From Manihot esculenta (taxonomy: Eukaryota; Streptophyta; Magnoliopsida; Malpighiales; Euphorbiaceae): a stretch of 64,000 bases of DNA. Both the position numbers and the translations under genes were made by a program. Within the stretch, counting starts at the first letter, position 1; every line of letters starts with the position of its first letter. Positions 1-10,853 of this stretch are shown here, piece by piece. The DNA is taken from assembly GCF_001659605.2 (NCBI RefSeq), contig NC_035164.2, forward strand, positions 9,324,994-9,388,993, in the 5' to 3' direction. Below the pieces are notes generated by a model that ran no database searches, had not been told where the DNA came from, and was given only the letters and a program-made list of their open reading frames with translations.

Positions 1-73
1 GGATATGCTCAGAATGTGTGTATTAGACTTTGGTGGTTCTTGGAGGCAGCATCTACCTCTGGTGGAGTTTGCC
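1..73 (+). pseudogene. Integrase fragment of outer element O
   Basis: The first 73 bases encode part of a Ty3/gypsy integrase, ending in residues LPLVEFA just downstream of the catalytic core. The same stretch occurs in element A near 6961-7030. The reading is cut by the LTR of element A. It resumes at 10133 with the codons for [16 protein letters not shown], so both pieces belong to one older element interrupted by A. The last five bases, TTGCC, are repeated at 10128-10132 as the target duplication. The upstream part of O lies outside the window. Confidence 0.85.
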
Positions 74-250
74 TGTAATACCCGGCTAGACTCCGGTATC
101 GGAATTCCTACCGTCCAGTGGAATCTCGAATGTCGGAAGCCTCTAGAAGGGGTAAATCATGTTTTTATGAAATGTTTTAATGTATTTCATGGTTTTAAGT
201 AAAAAGGAAAATGAGTTTTGAATGAAAATAGCCTTGGAGGAAAACCCAGG

Positions 251-436
251 TTCGGCCGCCGAACCTCAAGTTCGGCCGCCGAACATGCAGGCATTTCGGG
301 TGTGCCTTAGGCCCCTGAAAGCAATAGTGAGGGAAGTCCAGGTTCGGCCGCCGAATCTCAAGTTCGGCCGCCGAACATGGTATTCATGCGGAGGCACGTT
401 CGGCCCCCGAACGTGGCCTGGCCAGCCACTATAAAA
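251..436 (+). promoter_or_regulatory. U3 promoter of A: paired TTCGGCCGCCGAA motifs and TATA box
   Basis: The 13-base motif TTCGGCCGCCGAA occurs at 251-263, 271-283, 343-355 and 363-375, with a variant (TTCGGCCCCCGAA) near 399-411. Copies come in pairs with a 20-bp centre-to-centre spacing. TATAAAA lies at 430-436, preceded by a conserved TGGCCAGCCAC block found before the TATA box of B, E, F and H as well. The motif is a perfect odd palindrome around one central base. It contains GCCGCC, the core of the GCC box bound by plant AP2/ERF factors. The TATA role is well supported by position; ERF binding is inference. Confidence 0.7.
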
Positions 437-964
437 GGGTCCCTTAGCCGAAAACGGGCGAGCTTTTCTCCCCATTGTCGGCCAAGGTGAGCTCTCCGCC
501 GTCCCTCACCAATCTTTGAGTTCTTCCTTCAAATTTTTCATGATTTTCACAAGTTTTCATCTTGTTTTGAAGATTTTCAAGTTTTGAGCAAGTTTTGGAG
601 CTTTGAGGTTCAAGAACTCAAATCTCTCCCATCTTCGAGCTAGGGTCGTTTTCCTCTCGATCTTCAAGAGGTAAGGGCCGATCTTGAGCTCACTATATGT
701 TTTTAACAAGTTTTAAGTTGATTCTTGGAGTAGAAATGCATGTGTAGGGTTTTATGAGCTTTTGGGTTTTTGTTGGTTTATGGGCAATGTATGTTGGTTT
801 TGTGTTGTTTGATGTGTTGTAGATGGGGTTTTAGATGGTTTGAAGCCCCTAGGAGCTTGTATGCTTGAGTATGTGTGTTGTAGAATAGGTTTATGCATTA
901 TTGGAGGTTTTGGAGGCAAAATGTGCATAGAGGAGCCAAGTTTCTGCCCTTTGGCAGAAACTAG

Positions 965-1205
965 GTTCGGCAGTCGAAGGACTTTCGGCCGCCGAACATG
1001 GCTGGGGAGGCAAGCCTTTCGACTGCCGAAGCCTGCCCCCGAAAGGAGACTTTCGTCTCTGGATGGCACTTTCGGCTGCCGAAAGTGCCGCCGATCATGC
1101 ATGAGTTTCGTCTATGTCTGGGAGTTTCGGCCGCCGAAGGTGCCTCCGAACCTGCCTGACTTTCGGCTCTGGAGGGACTTTCGGCCGCCGAACCTGCCAC
1201 CGAAA
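965..1205 (+). repeat. Second TTCGGCCGCCGAA / TTTCGTCTCTGG motif cluster in A leader
   Basis: Downstream of the TATA box, copies of TTCGGCCGCCGAA and its variants (TTCGGCAGTCGAA, TTCGGCTGCCGAA) alternate with TTTCGTCTCTGG and GCCCCCGAAAGG. The same alternating block lies at 8688-8922 in the 3' LTR, at about 44560-44806 in H, 31080-31380 and 38570-38850 in B, 29930-30215 in E, and 17410-17660 and 24160-24395 in F. It lies between candidate splice sites at 671 and 1332 and so could be intronic. Confidence 0.75.
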
Positions 1206-1616
1206 GTGCCCTGTCCAGCTTTCCTTTGCATGTTTTTGCATGATTGTTTGAGGTGTTTTGAGGAGTTTTTGGGGGATGTTTTTAGAGTTATGTTCTAATT
1301 GTTTGGTCCCTCATTTGAGTCCACCTGTGTAGGTTCGGACCCGAGGAACCGAGGACCCCAGCAGTGAGTTCAGCTGCTTCTGAGTCAGTAGAGCTTCAGC
1401 CAGAGGTGAGTAGAATAAAACTTTAAGATTTAAAGCAAATAAATTATAAAGTTTTGAGCATGTTCATGCATCATGAATGCCATGTGATGAATTAGGTTGG
1501 TTGCATTAGAATTCACGAATATGTTGCATTGCATTTATGATGTTGATGTGGATTGGTTATTGGATGATCCTTTAGTCCTCATATGATATGATGATATTAC
1601 GGCATGATACGGTATG

Positions 1617-1760
1617 GAAGTCCAGGTTGTACCCATTCTACGTCCCTGGCACGATGTAAGAGAAAGTCCAGGTTGTACCCATTCTACGTCCCTGGCACAT
1701 TAGAATGTTATGTTATGTTATGTTAAGAGAAAGACCGGTTGTACCCATTCTACGTCCCGG
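1617..1760 (+). repeat. Three tandem CCAGG...CCTGG hairpin units in A 5' LTR
   Basis: Three units of the form CCAGG, then TTGTACCCATTCTACGTC, then CCTGG lie at 1622-1649, 1668-1695 and 1735-1760. In the third the stem reads CCGG...CCGG instead of CCAGG...CCTGG, so both arms changed together. Equivalent arrays sit at the same relative place in the other Tekay-like LTRs. The unit could form a stem with an 18-base loop in RNA. Its function is unknown. Confidence 0.75.
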
Positions 1761-2417
1761 CACAGTTGGACTATGTAGAGGACTATTGGTGACAATACCA
1801 TCCGAGATGTGATTTGTTGTGATGTGTTGCATTACATGATGGCATGAGAATTTAAATGTTGTTTTTCATTATTCTGCTCACTGGGCTCTAGTAGCTCACC
1901 CCTTTTCCCTAATCCCCCAGGATTGCAGGTACGGGCTAGACAGAGAAGTCAAGAAGAGTAAAGTCATGTGTTTGTAATAGATAGAAAGTGGACATGATAA
2001 ATTGTAAGATGATGTAAAGTTGAATAGTCATGTTATGTATAATGATATTAAGGATTAGAAGTTGTGCTTGACCCTATGGATGTTGTTATCCCTTTTAATA
2101 CATGATCTTAGATGTTTTATGATGTAGATGTTTAACCAACTCAACACATGTTATGCCACCCATTGGGGGCATTGATGAGATCCCACAAAGGGGTCAAGGT
2201 TATGATTATGACTATGTTTAGTGCATGCACAGGTTGAGTTTGGTGTATGATAGAAGTATGAAAGAAAAGTTTTAATTTTTTTATGTATGATTGTTGATCA
2301 TGTATGAGATTAAACAGGTTTACAGGTTACATGTCAGGCTTGCTACGGGTCCTGGCGGCCTTAAGCCGATCTGGATCCTAGCGCCGGTAGCGGTCCGATT
2401 TTCGGGTCGTTACAGGA

Positions 2418-2429
2418 TGGTATCAGAGC
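2418..2429 (+). other. Primer binding site of A (initiator Met tRNA type)
   Basis: TGGTATCAGAGC begins four bases after the 5' LTR end. This sequence is complementary to the 3' end of plant initiator methionine tRNA and is the usual minus-strand primer site of chromoviruses. Identical sites occur in B, E and F. Confidence 0.95.
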
Positions 2430-2690
2430 CCTAGGTTCATATGGTCGGACCTAGAGTGTCGGGCTCATAGAGGTTATAGAAGGTCAAGCACAATAGGAAA
2501 GATCATGTCCACTAGGATAGGATGTGGAGTCCTGTCTTGTATTATGATGTGAAATGCCATGATAATATGCATGTGCATTGATGTTATGATTGCTATGATA
2601 TGTGATGTATGTGATGAGGGTTCATGTGTGTCCACATGAACCATATGATGCTAATGTTTGCTTGTTATGTGCTGCCTTTCAGAAAATAGG

Positions 2691-5600
2691 ATGAGGGGAA
2701 CTCGTCGATCTGCACGATTGACTGGAGTGCCGCCTGAGGATGAGGGCATGAGCGCCCGTCCTCCTACATTGCCTAGGGCAATGTCAAGCAGGTCCAATAG
2801 GGACAGAGCAGTAAGAGACCCTAGGAGGTCTTTGGATCTGGGTAGAAGCAGATCAGTGAGGGGAACAGTTCAGGGTGGAATGTCAGAGGACATGGGGGAT
2901 GATGTGGATGTAGAGCAGAGGAGGGATGGCAGTCTGGGAGTTAGCATGTCAGAAGAGGGAATGGGAGAGTCCCAGGGAGGCACTCAGGCCTCGGGATTTG
3001 TTCAGCCACCCCACTACCCACACTTCTCACAAAATCCCGGGTAGTCGATGGGAGGTACATCGGATTACCCTAGCTTTACCCCTTATCCCACACAGATGCC
3101 ATACCCACCCTACTATCCACCATACTCACAGTACCCAATGTATCCACCCCCACCTTATTATCCAAATCCAGCGGACCCTACCTCAGAAAATGCTGCACCT
3201 CCACCTCCACCACCTACAGAACCAGCAGCCCCAGTTACTCAACCTTCTAGACCTAGCTCAGCCAGTGGGAGCAAAGTCAAGATGACCGACTACATGAAGT
3301 TGGGTGCTCCTCAGTATGAAAAAGGGGATGACCCATTTGTGTATCTTGAAAGGGTTAAGGTGATCACAGATGAGATTGGGGCTGATGACAGTAGAGCCAT
3401 TCAGATGGCTGGGTTCACACTTAAGTGCAAGAAGGCATGAGAGTGGTTCAAGAATTATGTGAACCCGAGAGTAGACAACATGTCTTGGGAGGAGTTTACA
3501 AACGAGTTTGCAGGATGGGCTTTCCCAGATAGTTCAAGGGAGCTGAAGATGATAGAGTTTGTGCAGTTGAGGCAGACCGATGAGATGAGTGTAGAGGAGT
3601 TCATAGACAGATTCTTGGAGCTGTTGCCATTTGCAGGGCAAAATCTTGACTCGGATCAGAAAAGGTCAAGGAGGTATATCATGAAACTCCACTCTAGATA
3701 TTCCTCCTTGATCTAGTCAGCAGATAGGGAGAGCTTCCATGCCATAGTGGATATGGCTCGGAAAATGGAGGCCAGTGCCATCGTTCAGGGAACAGTCAGA
3801 TAGTCAGTGGCACAGTCTTCTGGTTCCAAGACCCCAGGCTCTTCTTCTCTGAGTGCAGTAGCTTCAGGTAGCAAGAAGTGGAATAATACCACTAGGAAGC
3901 CCAAGAAGAATAAGTTTTGGAACAAAGTCAAGTCCAGTCTGGGACTAGGGAGTGGCTCAAGCTCTGGTGCGGATAATGCAGTTTGTGCAAAGTGTAGTAG
4001 ACCACACAGGGGAGTTTGCCGGGCTGGGACAGCAGCCTGCTTCAGATGCGGGCAAGAGGGACACATGGCTCGGGAGTGTCCTAGGGCAGCTTTTGGAGCA
4101 CAGTCTCAGCAGACGGCTTCTGGCAGTGTGGCTCAACCAGCAGCTCCAGCCATGACTCAGGCCAGTGGCAGAGGCAGAGGGAGAGGGGCAGCCTCTTCTT
4201 CAGTGGGTTTCAGGGGTGAAGGTCCATCAGCTCCAGCACGGATCTTCACAATGACTCAGCAGGAGGCAGATGCATCTAACACCGTGGTGGCAGGTAACTT
4301 AGTCATTGATTGTTCAGATGTGTATGCCTTGATGGACCCTGGTGCATCTCATTCTTTTGTTGCTCCGAGAGCCGTCCAAAGGTTGGGGTTGATGATCTCT
4401 GAGTTAGAGTGTCCTCTCTGGGTCAGTGGACCCAAGTGTGATCCATCAGTGGCAGAGTCAGTTTGCTAGTGCAGTCCAGTCTTTGTTGAGGGGAGATGCC
4501 TTTCCGCCGACCTTGTGGTTCTAGACTTGACAGATTTTGACGTCATTCTAGGGATGGACTGGTTATCTACCCATGGTGCTACCTTGGACTGCAGGGACAA
4601 GGTAGTCGGGTTCATAGGTCAGGATGGGTCAGAGGTTGTCTTCAGGGGAGACAAGAGGGGTACACCTAGAGGTCTGATATCAGCTCTTTAGGCTCGTAGG
4701 TTGCTTAGGAAGGGATGTCAGGGGTATTTGGCTCATGTGAGAGAGCTTAGCAGTCAGGTTAGAGAGCCCGCCTCGGTGCCAGTGGTTAGAGAGTTTCTAG
4801 ACGTCTTCCCAGACGAGCTGCCAAGTTTACCACCTGCTAGGGAGATAGAGTTCGAGATAGAACTGATGCCTGGAACCCGACCGATCTCTATCCCTCCCTA
4901 CAGGATGGCTCCAGCCGAACTGAAAGAATTGAAAGAACAGTTGCAAGAGCTGGTAGAAAAGGGCTTCATCCGACCGAGCACCTCACCTTGGGGTGCACCA
5001 GTCTTGTTTGTCAGAAAGAAGGATGGATCCCTTAGACTTTGTATCGACTACAGGCAGTTGAACAAAGTCACTACCAAGAATAAATACCCATTGCCAAGGA
5101 TCGACAATCTATTCGACCAGCTAGCAGGAGTGGGTTGTTTCTCCAAAATAGATATGAGATCTGGGTATTATCAGCTGAGGATCAGAGAAGAAGATGTGCC
5201 AAAGACAGCTTTCAGGACCAGATATGGGCATTTTGAGTTCCTTGTAATGCCGTTCGGGTTAACCAACACCCCTGCAGCATTCATGGATCTCATGAACAGA
5301 GTGTTTAGTCAATACCTGGATCACTTTGTTATTGTCTTCATAGATGATATCTTAGTGTATTCCAGGAATGCAGAGGAACATGCCCATCATCTGAGGTTGA
5401 TTCTGCAGACCTTGAGGGAACATAGCTTGTATGCCAAGTTCTCCAAGTGTGAGTTCTGGCTGAGGAGCATCTCATTCTTGGGGCATGTAGTGTAAGAGAA
5501 TGGAATAGAGGTGGACCCCAAGAAGGTAGAAGCTGTGGCTAACTGGCCTAGACCCACTTCAGTGACGGAGATCAGGAGTTTCTTGGGTTTGGCAGGTTAC

Positions 5601-7679
5601 TACAGGAGGTTCGTTCAGGACTTCTCAAAAGTTGCAGCTCCTCTGACCAGATTAACCAGGAAGAATCAAAAGTTTGTGTGGACCGACCAGTGCGAAGAGA
5701 GTTTTGAAGAGCTTAAGAAGAGGTTGACTTCAGCACCAGTGTTAGCTCTGCCATCTAGTGATGAGGACTTTATAGTCTTCTGTGATGCGTCCCGTGTGGG
5801 ACTAGGTTGTGTACTAATGCAAAATGAGAGGGTGATTGCTTATGCTTCTAGGCAGCTGAAGAAGCATGAGTTGAATTACCCCCACACATGACCTAGAGAT
5901 GGCAGCAGTAATCTTTGCACTCAAGAAGTGGAGGCACTACCTCTATGGGGTTAAATGTGAGATCTTCACAGATCATAAAAGCCTGCAGTATATCCTGAGT
6001 CAAAGAGATTTGAACTTGAGACAGAGGAGATTGTAGAGCTGCTAAGTGATTATGATTGCAAGATTCAGTATCATCCGTGTAAGGCGAATGTTGTGGCAGA
6101 CGCCCTAAGCCGGAAGTCACTAGGCAGTCTATCCCACATCACGGCTGAGAGGAGACCAGTGGTGAAGGAGTTTTACAAGCTTATTGATGAAGGTCTACAG
6201 TTGGAGTTGTCTGGTACAGGTGCTTTAGTGGCCCAGATGAGAGTGACACCTGTGTTTCTGGAGCAAGTGCCTCAGAAACAGCATGAGGACCCAGAGTTAG
6301 TGAAGATTTCCAGGACTGTTCAGTCAGGCAAGGACAGTGAGTTCAGATTTGACAGTAAGGGGATCCTTCGCTATGGGAGTCGATTGTGTGTACCAGATGA
6401 CATAGGGTTAAAGGGAGACATTATGAGAGAGGCTCATAATGCAAGATACAGCGTTCACCCCGGAGCCACCAAAATGTATCAAGATCTGAAGAAGGTTTAT
6501 TGGTGGCCAGCTATGAAGAGAGAAGTGGCACAGTTTGTGTCAGCCTGCAAAGTGTGTCAGAGGGTGAAGCTGGAACATCAGAAGCCGGCTGGAATGCTTA
6601 ACCCGCTACCTATTCCAGAGTGGAAATGGGAGAATATAGCTATGGACTTCGCAGTGGGGTTACCGGCGACGTCCAACAGATTGGACTCCATATGGGTGAT
6701 TGTGGACAGACTCACCAAATCTGCTCACTTCATCCCTGTCAGGAGTGGCTATTTTGTGGACAAGTTGGCGCAGGTGTATGTTGATGAGATCGTCAGACTG
6801 CATGGGGTTCCTGTTTCAATAGTGTCCGATAGAGGACCCCAGTTCACCTCCAGGTTTTGGCGGAGTCTGCAGAATGCCATGGGTACCAGGTTGGATTTTA
6901 GCACTGCTTTCCATCCACAGACGGATGGACAATCAGAAAGGACCATCCAGACGATAGAGGATATGCTTAGAATGTGTGTGCTGGACTTTGGCGGTTCTTG
7001 GAGGCAACATCTACCTTTGGTGGAGTTTGCCTACAATAACAGCCATCATGCTAGCATCGGGATGGCTCCATATGAAGCTTTGTATGGAAGGAAGTGCAGA
7101 TCACCTGTTTGCTGGGAAGAGGTTGGAGAAAAGGCCTTGGCAGGGCCTGAGCTAGTAGAGATTACCAGCAGGGTGGTACCCATAATCAGAGAAAGGATCA
7201 AGACTGCTGCAAGCAGACAGAAGAGTTATGCAGACATCCACAGACGGCAAGTAGAGTTTCAGGAGGGAGATCTGGTATTGCTCAAAGTGTCTCCAATGAA
7301 AGGAGTGGTTCGCTTTGGGAAGAAAGGTAAACTAGCCCCACAATACATCGGACCCTTTGAAATCTTGCAAAAGGTTGGGAATGTATCGTACAAGCTGGAT
7401 TTACCTGCTTCAATGGAAAGAATCCATCAGGTTTTCCATATTTCAATGTTGACGAAGTTTGTGTCAGATCCGGGCAAGGTTCTTAGTGAACCTGATGTGG
7501 AGATCCAAGAGGATCTCACCTATGTTGAGCAGCCAATGCAGATCATAGACACCCAGATCAGAAAGCTGAGAAACAAGGAAATCCCGATGGAGAAAGTCCT
7601 GTGGAACCACCACAATATGGAAGAATGCACTTAGGAGACACGGGAGTCCATGCTCCAGCAATACCCTTATCTTTTCTAA
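2691..7679 (+). pseudogene. gag-pol: Gag-pol polyprotein of A, inactivated
   Basis: Gag begins at 2691 (MRGTRRSARLTG), followed by a proline/tyrosine-rich stretch and a CX2CX4HX4C zinc knuckle ([14 protein letters not shown]). The protease has the active-site triad DPG at 4335-4343. The reverse transcriptase has FIDD (5337-5348), followed by RNase H. The integrase has an HHCC-like region, MDF, SDRG and QSER acidic residues. The tail ends at QQYPYLF. One frame runs throughout but is broken by stops at 3042, 3438, 3714, 3801, 4467, 4689, 5493 and 7632. An extra C near 5880 shifts the frame and a one-base loss near 6030 restores it. Most stops are CAG, CGA or TGG codons changed by one transition. 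No functional polyprotein is possible. Confidence 0.93.
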
Positions 7680-7751
7680 GGTTAGTTCTTTGTGAGTTTT
7701 ATGTGCTTTGTATGAATGATATGTGTATGCCATGCTATGTGCTAGTTGAGG

Positions 7752-7771
7752 AACATTCGGGGACAAATGTT
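7752..7771 (+). promoter_or_regulatory. Palindrome upstream of the polypurine tract of A
   Basis: AACATTCG, GGGA, then CAAATGTT lies just before the polypurine tract. In B, H and F the right arm is a perfect CGAATGTT, so A carries one substitution. The conserved position suggests a hairpin in genomic RNA or cDNA near the plus-strand priming site; its role is inferred only. Confidence 0.6.
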
Positions 7772-7774
7772 CTT

Positions 7775-7786
7775 AAGGGGGGAGAA
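7775..7786 (+). other. Polypurine tract of A
   Basis: AAGGGGGGAGAA lies directly before the 3' LTR start at 7787. This is the expected primer for plus-strand DNA synthesis. Confidence 0.9.
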
Positions 7787-10127
7787 TGTAATACCCGGCT
7801 AGACTCCGGTATCGGAATTCCTACTGTCCGGTGGAATCTCGGATGTCGGAAGCCTCTAGAAGGGGTAAATCATGTTTTTATGAAATGTTTTAATGTATTT
7901 CATGGTTTTAAGTAAAAAGAAAAATGAGTTTTGAATGAAAATAGCCTTTGAGGAAAATCCAGGTTCGGCCGCCGAACCTCAAGTTCGGCCGCCGAACATG
8001 CAGGCATTTCGGGTGTGCCTTAGGCCCCCAAAAGCAATAGTGAGGGAAGTCCAGGTTCGGCCGCCGAATCTCAAGTTCGGCCGCCGAACATGGTATTCAT
8101 GCGGAGGCACGTTCGGCCCCCGAACGTGGCCTGGCCAGCCACTATAAAAGGGTCCCTTAGCCGAAAACGGGCGAGCTTTTCTCCCCATTGTCGGCCAAGG
8201 TTAGCTCTCCGCCGTCCCTCACCAATCTTTGAGTTCTTCCTTCAAATTTTTCACGATTTTCACAAGTTTTCATCTTGTTTTGAAGATTTTCAAGTTTTGA
8301 GCAAGTTTTGGAGCTTTGAGGTTCAAGAACTCAAATCTCTCCCATCTTCGAGCTAGGGTCGTTTTCCTCTCGATCTTTAAGAGGTAAGGGCCGATCTTGA
8401 GCTCACTATATGTTTTTAACAAGTTTTAAGTTGATTCTTGGAGTAGAAATGCATGTGTAGAGTTTTATGAGCTTTTGGGTTTTTGTTGGTTTATGGGCAA
8501 TGTATGTTGGTTTTGTGTTGTTTGATGTGTTGTAGATGGGGTTTTAGATGGTTTGAAGCCCCTAGGAGCTTGTATGCTTGAGTATGTGTGTTGTAGAATA
8601 GGTTTATGCATGATTGAAGGTTTTGGAGGCAAAATGCGCATAGAGGAGCCAAGTTTCTGCCTTTTGGCAGAAACCAGGTTCGGCAGCAGAAGGACTTTCG
8701 GCCGCCAAACATGGCTGGGGAGGCAAGCCTTTCGGCTGCCGAAGCCTGCCCCCAAAAGGAGACTTTCTTCTATGGAGGGCACTTTCGGCCGCCGAAAGTG
8801 CCGCCGAACATGCATGAGTTTCGTCTCTGTCTGGGAGTTTCGGCCGCCGAAGGTGCTGCCGAACCTGCCTGACTTTCGGCTCTGGAGGGACTTTCGGCCG
8901 CCGAACCTGCCGCCGAAAGTGCCCTGTCCAGCTTTCCTTTGCATGTTTTTGCATGATTGTTTGAGGTGTTTTAAGGGGTTTTTGGGGGATGTTTTTAGAG
9001 TTATGTTCTAGTTGTTTGGTCCCTCATTTGAGTCCACCTGTGTAGGTTCGGACCCGAGGAACCGAGGACCCCAGCAGTGAGTTCAGCTGCTTCTGAGTCA
9101 GTAGAGCTTCAGCCAGAGGTGAGTAGAATAAACCTTTAAGATTTAAAGCAAATAAATTATAAAGTTTTGAGCATGTTCATGCATCATGAATGCCATGTGA
9201 TGAATTAGGTTGGTTGCATTAGAATTCACGAATATGTTGCATTGCATTTATGATGTTGATGTGGATTGGTTATTGGATGATCCTTTAGTCCTCATATGAT
9301 ATGATGATGTTACGGCATGATACGGTATGGAAGTCCAGGTTGTACCCATTCTACGTCCCTGACACGATGTAAGAGAAAGTCCAGGTTGTACCCATTCTAC
9401 GTCCCTGGCACATTGGAATGTTATGTTATGTTATGTTAAGAGAAAGACCGGTTGTACCCATTCTACGTCCCGGCACAGTTGGACTATGTAGAGGACTATT
9501 GGTGACAATACCATCCGAGATGTGATTTGTTGTGATGTGTTGCATTACATGATGGCATGAGAATTTAAATGTTGTTTTTCATTATTCTGCTCACTGGGCT
9601 CTAGTAGCTCACTCCTTTTCCCTAATCCCCCAGGATTGCAGGTACGGGCTAGACAGAGAAGTCAAGAAGAGTAAAGTCATGTGTTTGTAATAGATAGAAA
9701 GTGGACATGATAAATTGTAAGATGATGTAAAGTTGAATAGTCATGTTATGTATAATGATATTAAGGATTAGAAGTTGTGCTTGACCCTATGGATGTTGTT
9801 ATCCCTTTTAATACATGATCTTAGATGTTTTATGATGTAGATGTTTAACCAACTCAACACATGTTATGCCACCCATTGGGGGCATTGATGTGATCCCACA
9901 AAGGGGTCAAGGTTATGATTATGACTATGTTCAATGCATGCACAGGTTGAGTTTGGTGTATGATAGAAGTATGAAAGAAAAGTTTTAATTTTTTTATGTA
10001 TGATTGTTGATCATGTATGGGATTAAACAGGTTTATAGGTTACATGTCAGGCTTGCTACGGGTCCCGGCGGCCTTAAGCCGATCTGGATCCTAGCGCCGG
10101 TAGCGATCCGATTTTCGGGTCGTTACA
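7787..10127 (+). repeat. 3' LTR of element A
   Basis: This copy is exactly as long as the 5' LTR (2341 bp). It has the same motif pairs, a TATA box at 8143-8149, a second motif cluster (about 8688-8922) and hairpin units (about 9333-9472). Differences from the 5' copy are scattered substitutions, most of them transitions, and many fall in CpG sites of the motif clusters. It ends at GGGTCGTTACA, followed by the target duplication TTGCC at 10128-10132. Confidence 0.93.
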
Positions 10128-10645
10128 TTGCCTACAATAACAGCCATCATGCTAGCATAGGGATGGCTCCTTATGAAGCAGAAGAGGTACAGTTAGAGGA
10201 GGAAGATCAGAGGAAGTGAGGGAGGCTATGGAGATTGATCAGTCTAGAGATGAAAGAATGAGTGTAGGCAGATCTGAAGAAGGTATGGGAGAATCTCAGG
10301 GAGGCGATCAGACCTCAGGTTTTGGTTATCCAGCCTTTTTTCAGGACCCAGGGTATCCGATGGAAGGTATGTCGGAGTACTCTAGTTTTGCCCCATATCC
10401 TACATACATACCATATATGCCTTATCCTCACTATTACCCACCATATCCTATGTATCCACCCTCCCCTACTCATCCAAGTACAGCACACCCAGAGTTAAAT
10501 GAACCAGTACCTCCACCACCACAACCAGAACCAGTAGCTCCTGTTGTCCACAGACAACAACCTAGCTCATCTGGAGGTAAGGTGCAAATGACAGAATACT
10601 TGAAATTGGATGCTCCTAAATTTAATCCTGGAGATGATCCATTTG
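10128..10645 (+). pseudogene. Element O: integrase fused to gag (rearranged)
   Basis: After the A insertion the integrase reading of O continues to about 10179 (IGMAPYEA). It then switches without a gap to the N-terminal part of a gag gene, whose reading runs RRGTVRGGRSEEVREAMEID into the proline/tyrosine-rich segment and ends near DDPF at 10645. The junction shares AGC between the two sources. The gag is most like that of element E. Integrase normally lies several kilobases downstream of gag, so the order is reversed and the piece is a recombination product with no function. Confidence 0.8.
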
Positions 10646-10853
10646 TACAGAGTACAGAGTATAGAGTACAAAGATAGTGCATGCACAGGTTAAGCCTTGG
10701 TTCAGAAAAGAGTTTTTATTTTCACAGAAAATGTATGATCATGTATGAGATTTACAGGGACACAGAGAGTATAGCAGGCTTGCTACGGGTTCTGGCGGCC
10801 TTAAGCCGACCTGAATCCTAGCGCCGGTGACTGTCCATTTTGGGGTCGTTACA
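10645..10853 (+). repeat. Truncated 3' end of an E-type LTR closing element O
   Basis: From the GTACAGAG at 10645 the sequence matches the last 200 or so bases of the E-type LTR: the TACAGAG repeats, GTGCATGCACAGG, GGCTTGCTACGGGT, the GCCGCCTTAAGCCG-like block, and the terminal GGGTCGTTACA at 10853. It is joined directly to the truncated gag, so an internal deletion removed the rest of gag, pol and most of the LTR. A short GTAC overlap is present at the junction. Confidence 0.8.

Larger units (their letters stand above)
74..2414 (+). repeat. 5' LTR of element A
   Basis: The LTR starts TGTAATACCCGG and ends GGGTCGTTACA. From left to right it holds a promoter region with TTCGGCCGCCGAA pairs (251-411), a TATA box (430-436) and a pyrimidine-rich leader. 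It then has a splice-donor-like GAG/GTAAGG (671), a second motif cluster (about 965-1205), CAGAG/GTGAGT (1406), three tandem hairpin units (1617-1760) and an AT-rich tail. The same order recurs in the LTRs of B, E, F and H. No protein is supported here: the long open frames are a by-product of a GC-rich motif that has no stop codon in any frame. Confidence 0.93.
74..10127 (+). mobile_element. Element A: complete Tekay/Del-like Ty3/gypsy LTR retrotransposon
   Basis: This is a complete element bounded by TG...CA ends. Its two 2341-bp LTRs (74-2414 and 7787-10127) flank an internal region of about 5.4 kb. TTGCC at 69-73 and 10128-10132 is a perfect 5-bp target duplication. The primer site TGGTATCAGAGC (2418-2429) matches the initiator Met tRNA end, and a polypurine tract precedes the 3' LTR. 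Domain order is gag, protease, reverse transcriptase, RNase H, integrase, C-terminal chromodomain-like tail, which is the order of plant chromoviruses. The long LTRs and the tail fit the Tekay/Del clade. By eye the LTRs are roughly 98 percent identical, so insertion is recent. The single gag-pol frame is broken and the element is not autonomous. Confidence 0.93.

Noticed and set aside
840..1298. A 152-codon open frame at the same LTR place in A (840-1298, 8553-9011) and H (44433-44891).
   Set aside because: Both strands and several frames are open here because the GC-rich motif contains no stop codons. F and B lack an equivalent frame and substitutions do not favour silent sites. It is treated as a by-product of the motif.
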